11,394 nucleotides of DNA from Bacteroidales bacterium (GCA_900767385.1 CAAFYY010000097.1:1-11394); one strand, 5' to 3'. Shown: positions 1 to 8,592, counted from the stretch's first letter. The notes: a model not told the origin generated them from the letters alone. Numbers and translations are program-made.

Positions 1-495
1 AACCTCAAAGAAGTTTTCCACAACCACTCTCGGGTCGTTTCCAGACGAAAAAATTTCGCTATCATTTCAATGAAGAATTTTTTCTGACAAGAATCACACA
101 ATCCATTTGGAAGGAGAAAATTTCATGGACAAAAATCAGGATTTTTTTTAACGGAAGATTATTACGAATTCCCAAAACTTCAGTTGATTCTACAAGAAGA
201 AAATCTCGACCAAGAATCTCACGAAACCATTTGTATCGCAACTTTTTATCACCGGGAATAGCGAAATTGACTTCTCCGAAAATAACTTATTTTCCAAACC
301 CACCAAATCGTTTTTCGCCAAGAGATTTTCCACTTGAAAATTCTTAAAATCCGAGACTCTGGAAGACATTTTTTCCGACACATAATTTTCCCACACAAGA
401 ACCTTTCAGACACTCTCCGCCAACACCTGAAAGGCAGCAAAAAAGTGCAGAACGAATTCGTGAGTCAAAACAGCAAAAATATGAGAGATTTATCG
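1..495. other. AT-rich region without a supported gene
   Basis: This stretch is clearly richer in A+T than the genes to its right (28-35% G+C in the lines counted by eye) and has many A and T runs. The longest minus-strand readings are only about 63-68 codons (190-396 and 249-440), lysine/asparagine-rich, with no domain I recognise. Reading further toward position 1 on the minus strand gives two more open blocks in other frames (about 70-215 and 1-66), which could be a gene broken by frameshifts or chance openness. I see no RNA gene, hairpin terminator or insertion-sequence end. It is best read as intergenic DNA or remains of a decayed gene. Confidence 0.5.
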
Positions 496-504
496 TATAT
501 TTGC
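496..504 (+). promoter_or_regulatory. Bacteroidetes-type -7 promoter box upstream of metG
   Basis: TATATTTGC matches the Bacteroidetes sigma-ABfr -7 consensus TAnnTTTGC. No good -33 TTTG element is visible at the usual distance. Transcription would begin roughly at 510-515, leaving a leader of about 45-50 bases before the ATG at 560. This argues against an in-frame upstream ATG at 515 as the real metG start. Confidence 0.6.
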
Positions 505-559
505 ACATTATAAATTGGGCTTAGCATGTCTGGGCCACAACATACATAAATCACAGAAA

Positions 560-2620
560 ATGAAATCGTTTAAGAGAACTCTTATCACTTCCGCACTCCC
601 CTACGCCAACGGTCCTGTTCACATCGGACACTTGGCAGGTGTCTACGTACCAGCCGACATCTACGCACGTTATCTTCGTTTGAAAGGCGAAGAGGTGATG
701 TTCGTTGGCGGTAGCGACGAGCATGGTGTGCCCATCACTATTAAAGCAAGAAAAGAGGGCGTTACCCCACAAGATATCGTTGACCGCTATCACGGCATCA
801 TCAAAAAATCATTCGAGGGTCTCGGCATCTCGTTCGACGTTTACTCACGCACCACTTCTCCTACCCACCATCGCGTAGCAGCCGAATATTTCAAGAAACT
901 CTACGAGAAGGGTGAGTTCATCGAGAAGACCTCTATGCAGTATTACGACGAGGAGGCTCAGCAGTTCCTTGCCGACCGTTACATCACTGGCGAATGTCCT
1001 CATTGTCATGCAGAAGGCGCCTATGGTGACCAATGCGAGAAATGCGGCACTTCACTTCAGCCAACCGACCTCATCAACCCTAAGTCAGCCATCAGCGGCA
1101 GCAAACCGGTGATGCGTGAGACCAAACACTGGTATCTCCCACTCGACAAGCACGAGGCTTGGCTCCGTGAATGGATTCTTGAGAATCACAAAGAGTGGAA
1201 GACCAACGTCTATGGTCAGTGCAAGAGTTGGCTCGACCTCGGCTTGCAGCCACGCGCCGTGAGCCGCGACCTCAACTGGGGCATCCCTGTACCAGTAGAA
1301 GGTGCTGAGGGCAAGGTGCTCTACGTATGGTTCGACGCCCCTATCGGCTATATCAGCAACACTATCGACCTCTGCAACGAACAGCCTGCCAAATTCGGCA
1401 ACTGGGAGACCTGGTGGAAAGACGAGTCAACCCGCATGATTCACTTCATCGGCAAGGACAACATCGTGTTCCACTGCATCGTATTCCCATCTATGCTGAA
1501 AGCCGACGGCAGCTACAATCTCCCAGACAACGTGCCTGCCAACGAGTTCCTCAACCTCGAAGGCAACAAAATCTCTACCTCCAAGAACTGGGCCGTTTGG
1601 TTGCATGAGTTCCTTGAGGATATGCCTGGTCAGCAGGACGTGCTCCGCTATGTCTTGACTGCCAACGCCCCAGAGACCAAGGACAACGACTTCACTTGGA
1701 AAGACTATCAGACCCGCAACAACAGCGAGTTGGTGGCTATCTACGGCAACTTCGTCAACCGTGCTCTCGTGCTTACCCACAAATACTTCGAGGGTAAAGT
1801 GCCAGCCCGTGGCGAAATGACCGACTACGACAAAGAGACCCTTGCCGAGTTTGCCAAGACCATCGAGAGCATCGCTGCCAATATCGACAACTTCCGTTTC
1901 CGTGAGGCACAACGTGAGGCCATGAATCTCGCCCGCATCGGCAACAAATACCTTGCCGACATGGAGCCTTGGAAACTTGCCAAGACCGATATGGAGCGTA
2001 CTGCTACCATCATGAATATCGCACTTCAGATTGCAGCCAACCTCTCTATCGCCTTCGAGCCATTCCTCCCATTCAGTTCAAAGAAACTGCGCGACATGCT
2101 CCACCTCGGCGATATCGACTGGACCATGCTCGGCAACTTCGACCTTATGGCAACAGGCGCTGAAATCGCCCAGCCTGAGTTGCTGTTCAACAAGATTGAA
2201 GACGACCTCATCAATCTCCAACTCCAGAAACTCGAGGAGAAGAAGAAAGCCAACGAGTTGGCAGCCTTCCAGCCAAACCCCATCAAGGCCAACACCACCT
2301 TTGAGGAGTGGGAGAAGAACGATATCCGTGTGGCTACCGTCAAGGCTTGCATCAAAGTGCCAAAGGCAGACAAACTGCTCCAATTCACCCTCGACGACGG
2401 CACAGGCACCGACCGCACCATCGTCTCAGGCATCGCCCAGAGTTATCCAAACCCTGAGGAGTTGGTAGGCATGCAGGTGCTCTTCATCGCCAACTTCCCA
2501 CCTCGCAAGCTGAAAGGTGTAGAGAGTCAAGGCATGATTCTCTCTGCTGTGGATGCCGATGGCAAGTTGGTGCTCGTCACCCCATCCAAACCAGTTCGTG
2601 CCGGCGTAACCGTAGGATAA
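560..2620 (+). CDS. metG: Methionine--tRNA ligase (MetRS) with C-terminal tRNA-binding domain
   Basis: This cytoplasmic class I aminoacyl-tRNA synthetase charges tRNA-Met with methionine using ATP, for initiation and elongation. The 686-residue product shows the HIGH signature at residues 21-24, a zinc knuckle with C146, C149, C159 and C162, the WFDAPIGY segment from about residue 257, and the second catalytic loop as KISTSK at 337-342. The loop carries Thr where bacterial KMSKS enzymes have Lys, as in archaeal and Bacteroidetes MetRS. A C-terminal EMAP/Trbp111-like tRNA-binding domain (about 580-686, with NDIRVATV and later GMILSA) favours dimer formation and tRNA binding in relatives. The start at 560 is chosen because the protein family begins there and the promoter lies just upstream; an in-frame ATG at 515 would add 15 unrelated residues. 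A small gene follows after 27 bp. Confidence 0.98.
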   Translation: MKSFKRTLITSALPYANGPVHIGHLAGVYVPADIYARYLRLKGEEVMFVGGSDEHGVPITIKARKEGVTPQDIVDRYHGIIKKSFEGLGISFDVYSRTTSPTHHRVAAEYFKKLYEKGEFIEKTSMQYYDEEAQQFLADRYITGECPHCHAEGAYGDQCEKCGTSLQPTDLINPKSAISGSKPVMRETKHWYLPLDKHEAWLREWILENHKEWKTNVYGQCKSWLDLGLQPRAVSRDLNWGIPVPVEGAEGKVLYVWFDAPIGYISNTIDLCNEQPAKFGNWETWWKDESTRMIHFIGKDNIVFHCIVFPSMLKADGSYNLPDNVPANEFLNLEGNKISTSKNWAVWLHEFLEDMPGQQDVLRYVLTANAPETKDNDFTWKDYQTRNNSELVAIYGNFVNRALVLTHKYFEGKVPARGEMTDYDKETLAEFAKTIESIAANIDNFRFREAQREAMNLARIGNKYLADMEPWKLAKTDMERTATIMNIALQIAANLSIAFEPFLPFSSKKLRDMLHLGDIDWTMLGNFDLMATGAEIAQPELLFNKIEDDLINLQLQKLEEKKKANELAAFQPNPIKANTTFEEWEKNDIRVATVKACIKVPKADKLLQFTLDDGTGTDRTIVSGIAQSYPNPEELVGMQVLFIANFPPRKLKGVESQGMILSAVDADGKLVLVTPSKPVRAGVTVG

Positions 2621-2647
2621 CACCTCAGATTCAACACCCTCACAACG

Positions 2648-2914
2648 ATGAAAGCAAAGAAGAAAGGCAAGAAAGAGCCAACCATTTGGAAGCCGCTTAA
2701 GCGTGAGCACCGTCTCTGCATCCTCCTCAACGATCAGGAGAAGAAGATGCTTGACCTCTACACCAAACGATTCAGAATCCGCAACACTTCCAAATGTGTG
2801 CGCGAGATTGTGATGAAGACGGTTTTCGAGCAGATGGACTCTGCCTGCCCTACTCTCTTCGACCAGGGTGATTTGACTCAACCTATAGATTCAACAAATA
2901 AATTAACGAATTAA
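2648..2914 (+). CDS. Small ribbon-helix-helix-like protein, function unknown
   Basis: The 88-residue product has a very basic N-terminus (KAKKKGKK). A predicted beta strand (HRLCILLN, about residues 21-28) is followed by two predicted helices, about 29-43 and 47-65, separated by a short turn near RIRNTS. This strand-helix-helix order resembles ribbon-helix-helix DNA-binding proteins such as MobC-type accessory factors and small repressors. I recall similar small conserved proteins in Bacteroidetes but cannot name a family. The C-terminal ~20 residues look disordered. It sits 27 bp after metG and 3 bp before the next gene, so it is probably co-transcribed. DNA binding is inferred from predicted fold only; a protein-interaction role is possible. 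Confidence 0.7.
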   Translation: MKAKKKGKKEPTIWKPLKREHRLCILLNDQEKKMLDLYTKRFRIRNTSKCVREIVMKTVFEQMDSACPTLFDQGDLTQPIDSTNKLTN

Positions 2915-2917
2915 GTG

Positions 2918-3268
2918 ATGAAAAAAGTTATCATTGCCATCTGCTTGATGCTATTGGGCCTCATGCCTACAGTCAAAGCCAACGGAGTTCCAGCACCTCC
3001 ATATCCTATTGAGGTGACACTTCCTGATGGTTCAACGCTCATCATCCGACTTATTGGCGATGAACGAGGCCACAAGAAATACACCGTCGACGGCTGGCAG
3101 ATTCTGCAAGGCGAAGACGAATATTATTATTATGTAACAGAGGAAAAAGACGGCACCGTGACGATGACAGCCACCAAGGCTCACAACGCCCAGGACCGCC
3201 GCCGACGCGAGAAGAAGTTCTTGAAGAAAAAAGGCATCTTCCGCGAGTTGCCTAAGCCAGAAGAATAA
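2918..3268 (+). CDS. Secreted stand-alone M6-metalloprotease-type N-terminal (propeptide) domain protein
   Basis: The 116-residue product starts with a typical signal peptide (MKKVIIAICLMLLGLMPTVKA, cleavage probably near residue 21). The mature part carries the pattern found at the start of Bacteroidetes M6-family (immune inhibitor A-like) metalloproteases: a DGSTL stretch, IRLIGDE, a conserved His, a DGW turn, a YYYYV strand, then an Ala-rich segment and basic helix (AQDRRRREKKFL). No HEXXH zinc motif or catalytic domain follows; the gene stops after the domain. It may be an exported protease inhibitor or chaperone-like module, or the remnant of a truncated protease gene. I chose ATG 2918 over an adjacent GTG at 2915 because the signal peptide begins there. 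It lies 3 bp after the small upstream gene. The domain match is from memory of the family. Confidence 0.7.
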   Translation: MKKVIIAICLMLLGLMPTVKANGVPAPPYPIEVTLPDGSTLIIRLIGDERGHKKYTVDGWQILQGEDEYYYYVTEEKDGTVTMTATKAHNAQDRRRREKKFLKKKGIFRELPKPEE

Positions 3269-3310
3269 CATATCAACTTTATAAACTAACTCTTTAAACA
3301 ATTAAATGTT

Positions 3311-3820
3311 ATGAAGAAATTATTCGCAATCCTCGCGCTCTGCCTCACTATCGGCACAGCAGCAAACGCTCAATGGTATTTGGGCGGTTCAGCAGGCATC
3401 GGAACAGCTGACAGAAACTTCGCTTTCACCTTCTCTCCAATGGCTGGCTACGAGTTCAATGACATGATGGCCGTTCAAGCTGGCCTTGGCGTCATCACCA
3501 CCAACAACTTCGGCACATACGGCACTGCCCAAGCTTGGTTCCGTTTCACACCATGGAACAACGGCACCGTTTACATCGACCTCTTGGCTGGCAGTGATCT
3601 TATCTTTGATGATTACGCAGAGATTGTTAGCATCGGCATCCGTCCACAGCTCCGCTTCCGTGTTCACCCACAGGTTGACTTCTCAGCTACAGTAGGTCTC
3701 TTGGGTACTGTTTACAACCCAAGCTACGGTTGGGCAGCAGCTTTCGGCGTAGCAGGTCAATCAAGCCACACTACTTCATTCATGGATGACATCACCTTGA
3801 ATGTCGTTTACAGATTCTAA
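3311..3820 (+). CDS. Small outer-membrane beta-barrel protein
   Basis: The 169-residue product has a clear signal peptide ending in TAANA before QWYLGG. The mature part is made of alternating hydrophobic/polar strands rich in Gly, Phe, Tyr and Trp, and ends in an aromatic residue (NVVYRF), the usual C-terminal signal for insertion by the BAM machinery. Its size fits an eight-stranded barrel of the OmpA/OmpW/PorT-like type. It has no OmpA peptidoglycan-binding domain and no TonB-dependent features. The substrate or role cannot be read from sequence. It begins 42 bp after the preceding gene and is followed 14 bp after its stop by a terminator, so it is the last gene of its unit. Confidence 0.85.
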   Translation: MKKLFAILALCLTIGTAANAQWYLGGSAGIGTADRNFAFTFSPMAGYEFNDMMAVQAGLGVITTNNFGTYGTAQAWFRFTPWNNGTVYIDLLAGSDLIFDDYAEIVSIGIRPQLRFRVHPQVDFSATVGLLGTVYNPSYGWAAAFGVAGQSSHTTSFMDDITLNVVYRF

Positions 3821-3834
3821 TCAACAACTCATAC

Positions 3835-3870
3835 GGGCTTATCGTCTCGGCGGTAAGCCCTTTATTCTTT
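3835..3870 (+). terminator. Rho-independent terminator after the beta-barrel gene
   Basis: GGGCTTA at 3835-3841 pairs perfectly with TAAGCCC at 3854-3860. The stem extends inward by a T-G wobble and two G-C pairs to a six-base loop, and a T-rich tail (TTTATTCTTT) follows. It separates the metG-side unit from the DUF4254 run. Confidence 0.85.
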
Positions 3871-3891
3871 CACTGATAAACAACTACAAGT

Positions 3892-4497
3892 ATGACTTTC
3901 ACACAACAAAGCATACAAATCTTCCGCGAAGCTATCAACAACTATCACCAAACCGACAACGTTGATACCCCGATGGCAAATCCTTATGCCGCAGCCACTA
4001 TTGAGTTCCACCTCTACCACAAGGCATGGATCGATACTGTTCAATGGCACTTGGAAGACATCATCCGCGATCCAGAAATCTCACCTGCTGAGGCTTTGGT
4101 CATCAAACGCAGAATCGACAAGTCAAACCAAGACCGCACCGACCTCGTGGAGATGATTGACAGTTATTTCTGGGAGAAATATCACAACGTGGCTCCAAAA
4201 GCCAACGCTCGTCTCAACACCGAGACCCCAGCGTGGGCATTCGACCGCCTCTCTATCCTCCAACTCAAAATCTATCACATGAATGTGGAAGTGGAACGCA
4301 AAGAGGCAACGGCTGAACACCGCGAGAAATGTCAGGCAAAACTCAATGTCTTGCTCCAACAGCAGGAAGACCTCTCTACCGCCATCCAACAACTCATGGA
4401 AAACCTTGAGAGTGGCGAGGTGGTGATGAAGGTTTACAAACAGATGAAAATGTACAACGACCCAGCCTTGAACCCTGTGCTCTACGCTGGCAAGTAA
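3892..4497 (+). CDS. DUF4254 domain protein
   Basis: The 201-residue protein has no signal peptide or membrane segment and looks almost entirely alpha-helical, with long charged helices in the second half that may form a coiled coil (about residues 120-185). The N-terminal region (FREAINNYH, then NPYAAATIEFHLYHKAWIDT and HLEDIIRDP) is the recognisable part of DUF4254, a Bacteroidetes family often next to family 9 glycosyltransferases. Its biochemical role is unknown; a cytoplasmic partner in lipopolysaccharide or capsule glycan synthesis is an inference from context. The glycosyltransferase gene begins 6 bp downstream, so co-transcription is very likely. No convincing -7 box was seen in the 21 bp between the preceding terminator and the start. 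Confidence 0.85.
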   Translation: MTFTQQSIQIFREAINNYHQTDNVDTPMANPYAAATIEFHLYHKAWIDTVQWHLEDIIRDPEISPAEALVIKRRIDKSNQDRTDLVEMIDSYFWEKYHNVAPKANARLNTETPAWAFDRLSILQLKIYHMNVEVERKEATAEHREKCQAKLNVLLQQQEDLSTAIQQLMENLESGEVVMKVYKQMKMYNDPALNPVLYAGK

Positions 4498-4503
4498 CAC
4501 GAT

Positions 4504-5514
4504 ATGAAGAAACTGCTCGTCATACGATTCTCTGCCCTCGGCGATGTGGCGATGTCTATACCTTTGGTATTGGCCATTGCCCGTCAGTATCCCGACACAG
4601 AGATTACGTTTCTGAGCAAAAAGAATTGTGCCCCGCTCTTTGCCTCAATGCCCGAGAATGTCAAGTTTCTCGGAGCCGACTTCAAGGGAGAGCACAAAGG
4701 GCATTTCGGTTGGCAGCGACTGATGCACGAACTGAACATCCGTCAGTTTGATGCTGTTGCCGATCTTCACGGACTGTTCCGCTCCCGTCGCATCGCCCTC
4801 AATGCCTGGCTGCGAGGCAAAAAGATTGCCACCATCAACAAAGGGAAACGGGAACGCAAGCAACTCACCCGCGAGAAGGACAAAATCTTTGCCCCTATCC
4901 GTCCCGTCATCGAGCGTTATCAGTCGGTGTTTCAGAAATTGGGTTATGATATTCCATTGGATTTCCCTGACCCTATCTATCCGAGACAGACTCAAGCCGA
5001 AGGCATTGAAATAGGCATCGCCCCGTTTGCCCAACACCAAGGAAAAATCTATCCATTGGAAAAGATGGAGAAGGTGGTGGAACTGTTAAGTCAGCAACCC
5101 AACACACAGATTCTGTTATTCGGTGCTGGCGAGAAAGAGATGGCTGTCATCAACGACTGGTGCAGCCGTTATCCCCACACCCAATCGGCGAAACAGTTGG
5201 GTGGTATGGCAGGAGAATTAAAACGTATGGCTCAGCTCAATGTGATGCTCTCCATGGACTCAGCCAACATGCACTTCGCCGCATTGACCCACACGCCAAC
5301 AGTATCCATTTGGGGAGCCACCCATCCTTACTGCGGTTTCTTGGGTTGGCAAGCAAAAGACTCTGTCGTTCTTCAAGCAGAGCTACCCTGCCGACCCTGT
5401 TCCGCCTACGGCAACAAACCTTGTCTGCGTGAAGACTACGCCTGTCTTCATGCCATCACACCCGAACAAGTGGTTGAGACTATCAACCAACTGATTCAAC
5501 AACAAAAATCATAA
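4504..5514 (+). CDS. Glycosyltransferase family 9 (heptosyltransferase-like)
   Basis: The 336-residue cytoplasmic protein has the GT-B layout of ADP-heptose:LPS heptosyltransferases. The N-terminal Rossmann strand and helix read VIRFSALGDVAMSIP, and an acceptor-side motif LHGLFRSRRIA lies near residue 87. The C-terminal donor-binding half carries GAGEKEMAV and the family hallmark SMDSANMHFAALTHTPTVS from residue 250, followed by IWGATHP. Family members transfer a heptose or other sugar to the inner LPS core on the inner-membrane face. The actual sugar here is not determined, and Bacteroidetes members need not use heptose. A C-terminal Cys-rich stretch (PCRPCSAYGNKPC) is a common feature of this subgroup. 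Gaps of 6 bp upstream and 4 bp downstream place it inside a tight operon. Confidence 0.92.
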   Translation: MKKLLVIRFSALGDVAMSIPLVLAIARQYPDTEITFLSKKNCAPLFASMPENVKFLGADFKGEHKGHFGWQRLMHELNIRQFDAVADLHGLFRSRRIALNAWLRGKKIATINKGKRERKQLTREKDKIFAPIRPVIERYQSVFQKLGYDIPLDFPDPIYPRQTQAEGIEIGIAPFAQHQGKIYPLEKMEKVVELLSQQPNTQILLFGAGEKEMAVINDWCSRYPHTQSAKQLGGMAGELKRMAQLNVMLSMDSANMHFAALTHTPTVSIWGATHPYCGFLGWQAKDSVVLQAELPCRPCSAYGNKPCLREDYACLHAITPEQVVETINQLIQQQKS

Positions 5515-5518
5515 TCTC

Positions 5519-7489
5519 ATGCGAATCGATACATACAGACCCCTCAGCACACAAGAGATTGCGACGTTAGAGCAACAACACTGCTGCGCTTCCAACTGGA
5601 ATCTCATTCAGGTGAAAGACGGCTTCGACGTTACACGCTTGGAAAGCGTGTCATTTATCGGTTCCAACACCATCGGCAACTTCTCAACCTCAACAACCAC
5701 CTCCGAGGGACTTGTTCTCCCAAACGGCATCTACCATGCCACATTGCAGAACTGTGTCGTTGACGATGAGGTACTCATCTATAATATCGAACGGGCAATC
5801 GTTAACTGCCACATCGAACATCATGCCGTTGTTCTCAACTGCGACAGCATTGCCTGCGTAGGCACATCGTCGTTCGGTTGCGGCACCACGGTTTCAGTCC
5901 TCAACGAGACAGGCGGTCGCGAAGTAAAACTCTGTCCCGAACTCACCGCTCAGATAGCTTATCTCCTTGCCTTCTATCGTCACGACGAAGCACTCATCCA
6001 AGCCATCAATCACGCCATCGACGTTCAGGCAGAACAACATCAGTCAGACACACTCACTATCGGTGAACATGCACAAGTCATTGGCTGTAAAGAGATACGC
6101 AACGTCAACATCGGTGCCTATGCCAATATCCACAACGCCACACTACTCCAGAATGGCACCATCGTCTCCGACCAAAGTTTTCCTGCCGAAGTGGGCGACA
6201 ACGTGATTGCCCGTGATTTCATCACCCTTTGGGGAAGTCAAATCACCGAAGGGGCTCTGCTGGAACGCACCTTTGTGGGCGAAGGAAGCATCGTAGGCAA
6301 ACAGTTCTCCGCTGCCGAATCGCTCATCTTTGCCAACTGCCAACTCTTTCACGGTGAGTCCTGTGCCATCATCGCAGGCCCATTCACCGTGAGTCATCAT
6401 AAATCCACCTTGCTCATCGGCGGCTACTACTCCTTCTTCAATGCGGGCAGTGGCAGCAATCAGAGCAACCACATGTACCGCCTCGGCGCTTCCCACCAAG
6501 GCATCTGCGAACGCGGCGTGAAAACCACCAGCGACTCCTACATCCTCTGGCCAGCCCGTTTCGGTGCTTTCTCATTGGTGAAAGGTCGCCATCAGAAACA
6601 TAGCGACACCTCCAGTTATCCGTTCTGCTTCCTCATCGAAAACAACGGCAACTACAGCATGAAGTTAGGTGCTGCACTCCGTTCTGCCGGAGCCTTACGC
6701 GATGAACGCAAGTGGAAGAAACGCGACCTCCGCAAGCCATCACATCAACACGACATCATCAACTTCGAGATGCTCTCTCCCTACACCGTCGGCAAGATAG
6801 GTCAATCGCTGATGCTGCTTCGACAGTTGGACAAGACACTCAACGACGAAGCCACCATCGACATCAAGGACTACAGTGTGAGTCGTCGCGGACTCACCTC
6901 CGGCATCCAACTCTACGAAGATGCCATCAGCCGTTTCCTTGTGCAAGCCATCATCCGACGACTCAAGAACAAATCATTCAGCACGAAAACCGAATTGCTC
7001 TCATTGCTCCAACCATCCAACGGGCAACAGAAGGCTTCCGAATGGATTGACCTCAACGGCATGATGACCACAAAATCGGCCATCGATATGCTCTGTCAAG
7101 ACATCGTGGCCAAACAACTCACGCTGAACGAAATCAACGCCGAGTTGCACCAAATCAACAGCCGTCACGACGAATACCTCTGGGAGTTCGCAGCCACTCT
7201 GCTCTCTCTCTCCGACCTCGACGCTATCGTAGCCATCCTTTCCGACTATCCACAACGCTGCCACAACCATCTTGCTGCCGTTGAACACGACGTATGCAAG
7301 GAGTTTGCCTCTAACATGCAGGTAGGTTACGGCATCGACGGTGACGAAAAGAGACGAACAGCCGATTTCGCTGCCGTTCACGGCAACAGCAACGACGAGC
7401 CATTCCTCAACGACTACCAACAGGAAGTGATGGCATCGGTCAACGAAGCCCAACTCCTCCTTCAACATATCCAATCTCTGGAATCATGA
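5519..7489 (+). CDS. DUF4954 family protein, left-handed beta-helix-like
   Basis: The 656-residue protein has no signal peptide or membrane segments. Its N-terminal two thirds contain repeated short strands with Ile/Val/Ala-Gly-Asn turns (for example SFIGSNTIGNF, VEIL-type rungs, and IGAYANIHNATLLQNGTIV), like the hexapeptide left-handed beta-helix of sugar acyltransferases and nucleotidyltransferases. The last ~200 residues look helical. It matches DUF4954, a conserved Bacteroidetes family of unknown function at about its usual length. The fold and the neighbouring glycosyltransferase suggest sugar or sugar-nucleotide modification, but no activity is established. It starts 4 bp after the glycosyltransferase, and its stop overlaps the recF start in an ATGA, implying translational coupling. 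Confidence 0.85.
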   Translation: MRIDTYRPLSTQEIATLEQQHCCASNWNLIQVKDGFDVTRLESVSFIGSNTIGNFSTSTTTSEGLVLPNGIYHATLQNCVVDDEVLIYNIERAIVNCHIEHHAVVLNCDSIACVGTSSFGCGTTVSVLNETGGREVKLCPELTAQIAYLLAFYRHDEALIQAINHAIDVQAEQHQSDTLTIGEHAQVIGCKEIRNVNIGAYANIHNATLLQNGTIVSDQSFPAEVGDNVIARDFITLWGSQITEGALLERTFVGEGSIVGKQFSAAESLIFANCQLFHGESCAIIAGPFTVSHHKSTLLIGGYYSFFNAGSGSNQSNHMYRLGASHQGICERGVKTTSDSYILWPARFGAFSLVKGRHQKHSDTSSYPFCFLIENNGNYSMKLGAALRSAGALRDERKWKKRDLRKPSHQHDIINFEMLSPYTVGKIGQSLMLLRQLDKTLNDEATIDIKDYSVSRRGLTSGIQLYEDAISRFLVQAIIRRLKNKSFSTKTELLSLLQPSNGQQKASEWIDLNGMMTTKSAIDMLCQDIVAKQLTLNEINAELHQINSRHDEYLWEFAATLLSLSDLDAIVAILSDYPQRCHNHLAAVEHDVCKEFASNMQVGYGIDGDEKRRTADFAAVHGNSNDEPFLNDYQQEVMASVNEAQLLLQHIQSLES

Positions 7490-8592
7490 ACCTGACGTTG
7501 CAACAACTCACCCTACTCAACTACCGCAACATTGCGGAGTGCACCATCGAGTTTTCCGACAAGATCAACTGCTTTGTCGGCAACAACGGCATGGGCAAGA
7601 CCAACCTCATCGACGCCATCTACCATCTCTCTTTCTGCAAAAGCCGTCTCAACCCGATTGACGCACAGAACATACGTCATGGCAGCGAGGTGTTTATGAT
7701 TCAAGGCGAATATCTCCGTGGTGAACAGACCGAAGTCATCAACTGCGGTGTGAAACCACACGTCAAGAAGCAATTCTCTCGCAACAAGAAACGCTACACT
7801 CGCATGGCAGACCACATCGGCTTCCTGCCGTTGGTCATCATCTCGCCAGCCGACGAAGCTCTCATCAAAGATGGCAGCGAGGAACGGAGAAAATTCCTCG
7901 ACATCGCTATCTCGCAATACGATGCCAACTACCTCGCATCACTCACCGCCTACAACACTGCCCTCACCAACCGCAACGCATTGATGAAAGAAGAGGTGGA
8001 ACCCGACTCCACCGTTTTGGAAATCATCGAGATGCAGATGGAACAGGCAGCCACCTATATCTATGCCCGCCGACGCGAGTTCATCGACATGTTCACCCCG
8101 CTCTTTGAGAAATACTACCAAGCCATCTCGCAGAGCCACGAGGAGGTAACACTCAACTACGTCTCACACCTTGCCAAGCCGCAACCGCTGACCGAGCAAC
8201 TCAAAGAGGTCTATCTCCGCGACCGCATCCTCGGCTACACCACACGCGGCAGCCACAAAGACGACATCGAGATATTCATCAACAGTCACCCCATCAAACA
8301 CACCGCCTCGCAAGGACAGAACAAAACCACACTCATAGCCATGAAGATGGCACAGTTCTCACTGCTGAAGCAACACTGCTCAGCCACGCCGCTGTTCCTC
8401 CTCGACGACATCTTCGACAAACTCGATGCCAACCGTGTGGCACACATTATAAATATAGTATCAGGCGACGAGTTCGGACAGATATTCATCACCGACACCA
8501 ACCGCCTGCATATCGACCAACTGCTTCAACATGCCGACTGTCCTGCCCGACTCTTCCTCGTGGACAACGGCGAAATCACTCCTCAGAACTAA
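7486..8592 (+). CDS. recF: DNA replication/repair protein RecF
   Basis: RecF is an SMC/Rad50-like ATPase that, with RecO and RecR, loads RecA at single-strand gaps and stalled forks. The 368-residue product has Walker A GNNGMGKT at 32-39 and the ABC-type signature region with SQGQNKTTL (about 271-279). Walker B ends LFLLDDIFDKLD, with acidic residues D307 and D308. Length and order are standard for RecF. The ATG overlaps the DUF4954 stop by 4 bases, so recF is translated from the envelope-gene messenger, not beside dnaA/dnaN as in many Proteobacteria. The next gene starts 13 bp later. Confidence 0.96.
   Translation: MNLTLQQLTLLNYRNIAECTIEFSDKINCFVGNNGMGKTNLIDAIYHLSFCKSRLNPIDAQNIRHGSEVFMIQGEYLRGEQTEVINCGVKPHVKKQFSRNKKRYTRMADHIGFLPLVIISPADEALIKDGSEERRKFLDIAISQYDANYLASLTAYNTALTNRNALMKEEVEPDSTVLEIIEMQMEQAATYIYARRREFIDMFTPLFEKYYQAISQSHEEVTLNYVSHLAKPQPLTEQLKEVYLRDRILGYTTRGSHKDDIEIFINSHPIKHTASQGQNKTTLIAMKMAQFSLLKQHCSATPLFLLDDIFDKLDANRVAHIINIVSGDEFGQIFITDTNRLHIDQLLQHADCPARLFLVDNGEITPQN

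Noticed and set aside
515..559. Upstream in-frame ATG for metG
   Set aside because: It lies about 11 bases after the -7 box, near the expected transcription start, and adds residues absent from the MetRS family.
1427..1912. 161-residue minus-strand reading inside metG
   Set aside because: It is a shadow of the well-supported metG frame and has no domain features.
7001..7474. 157-residue minus-strand reading inside the DUF4954 gene
   Set aside because: It is antisense to a long family-matching gene, with biased composition typical of a shadow frame.
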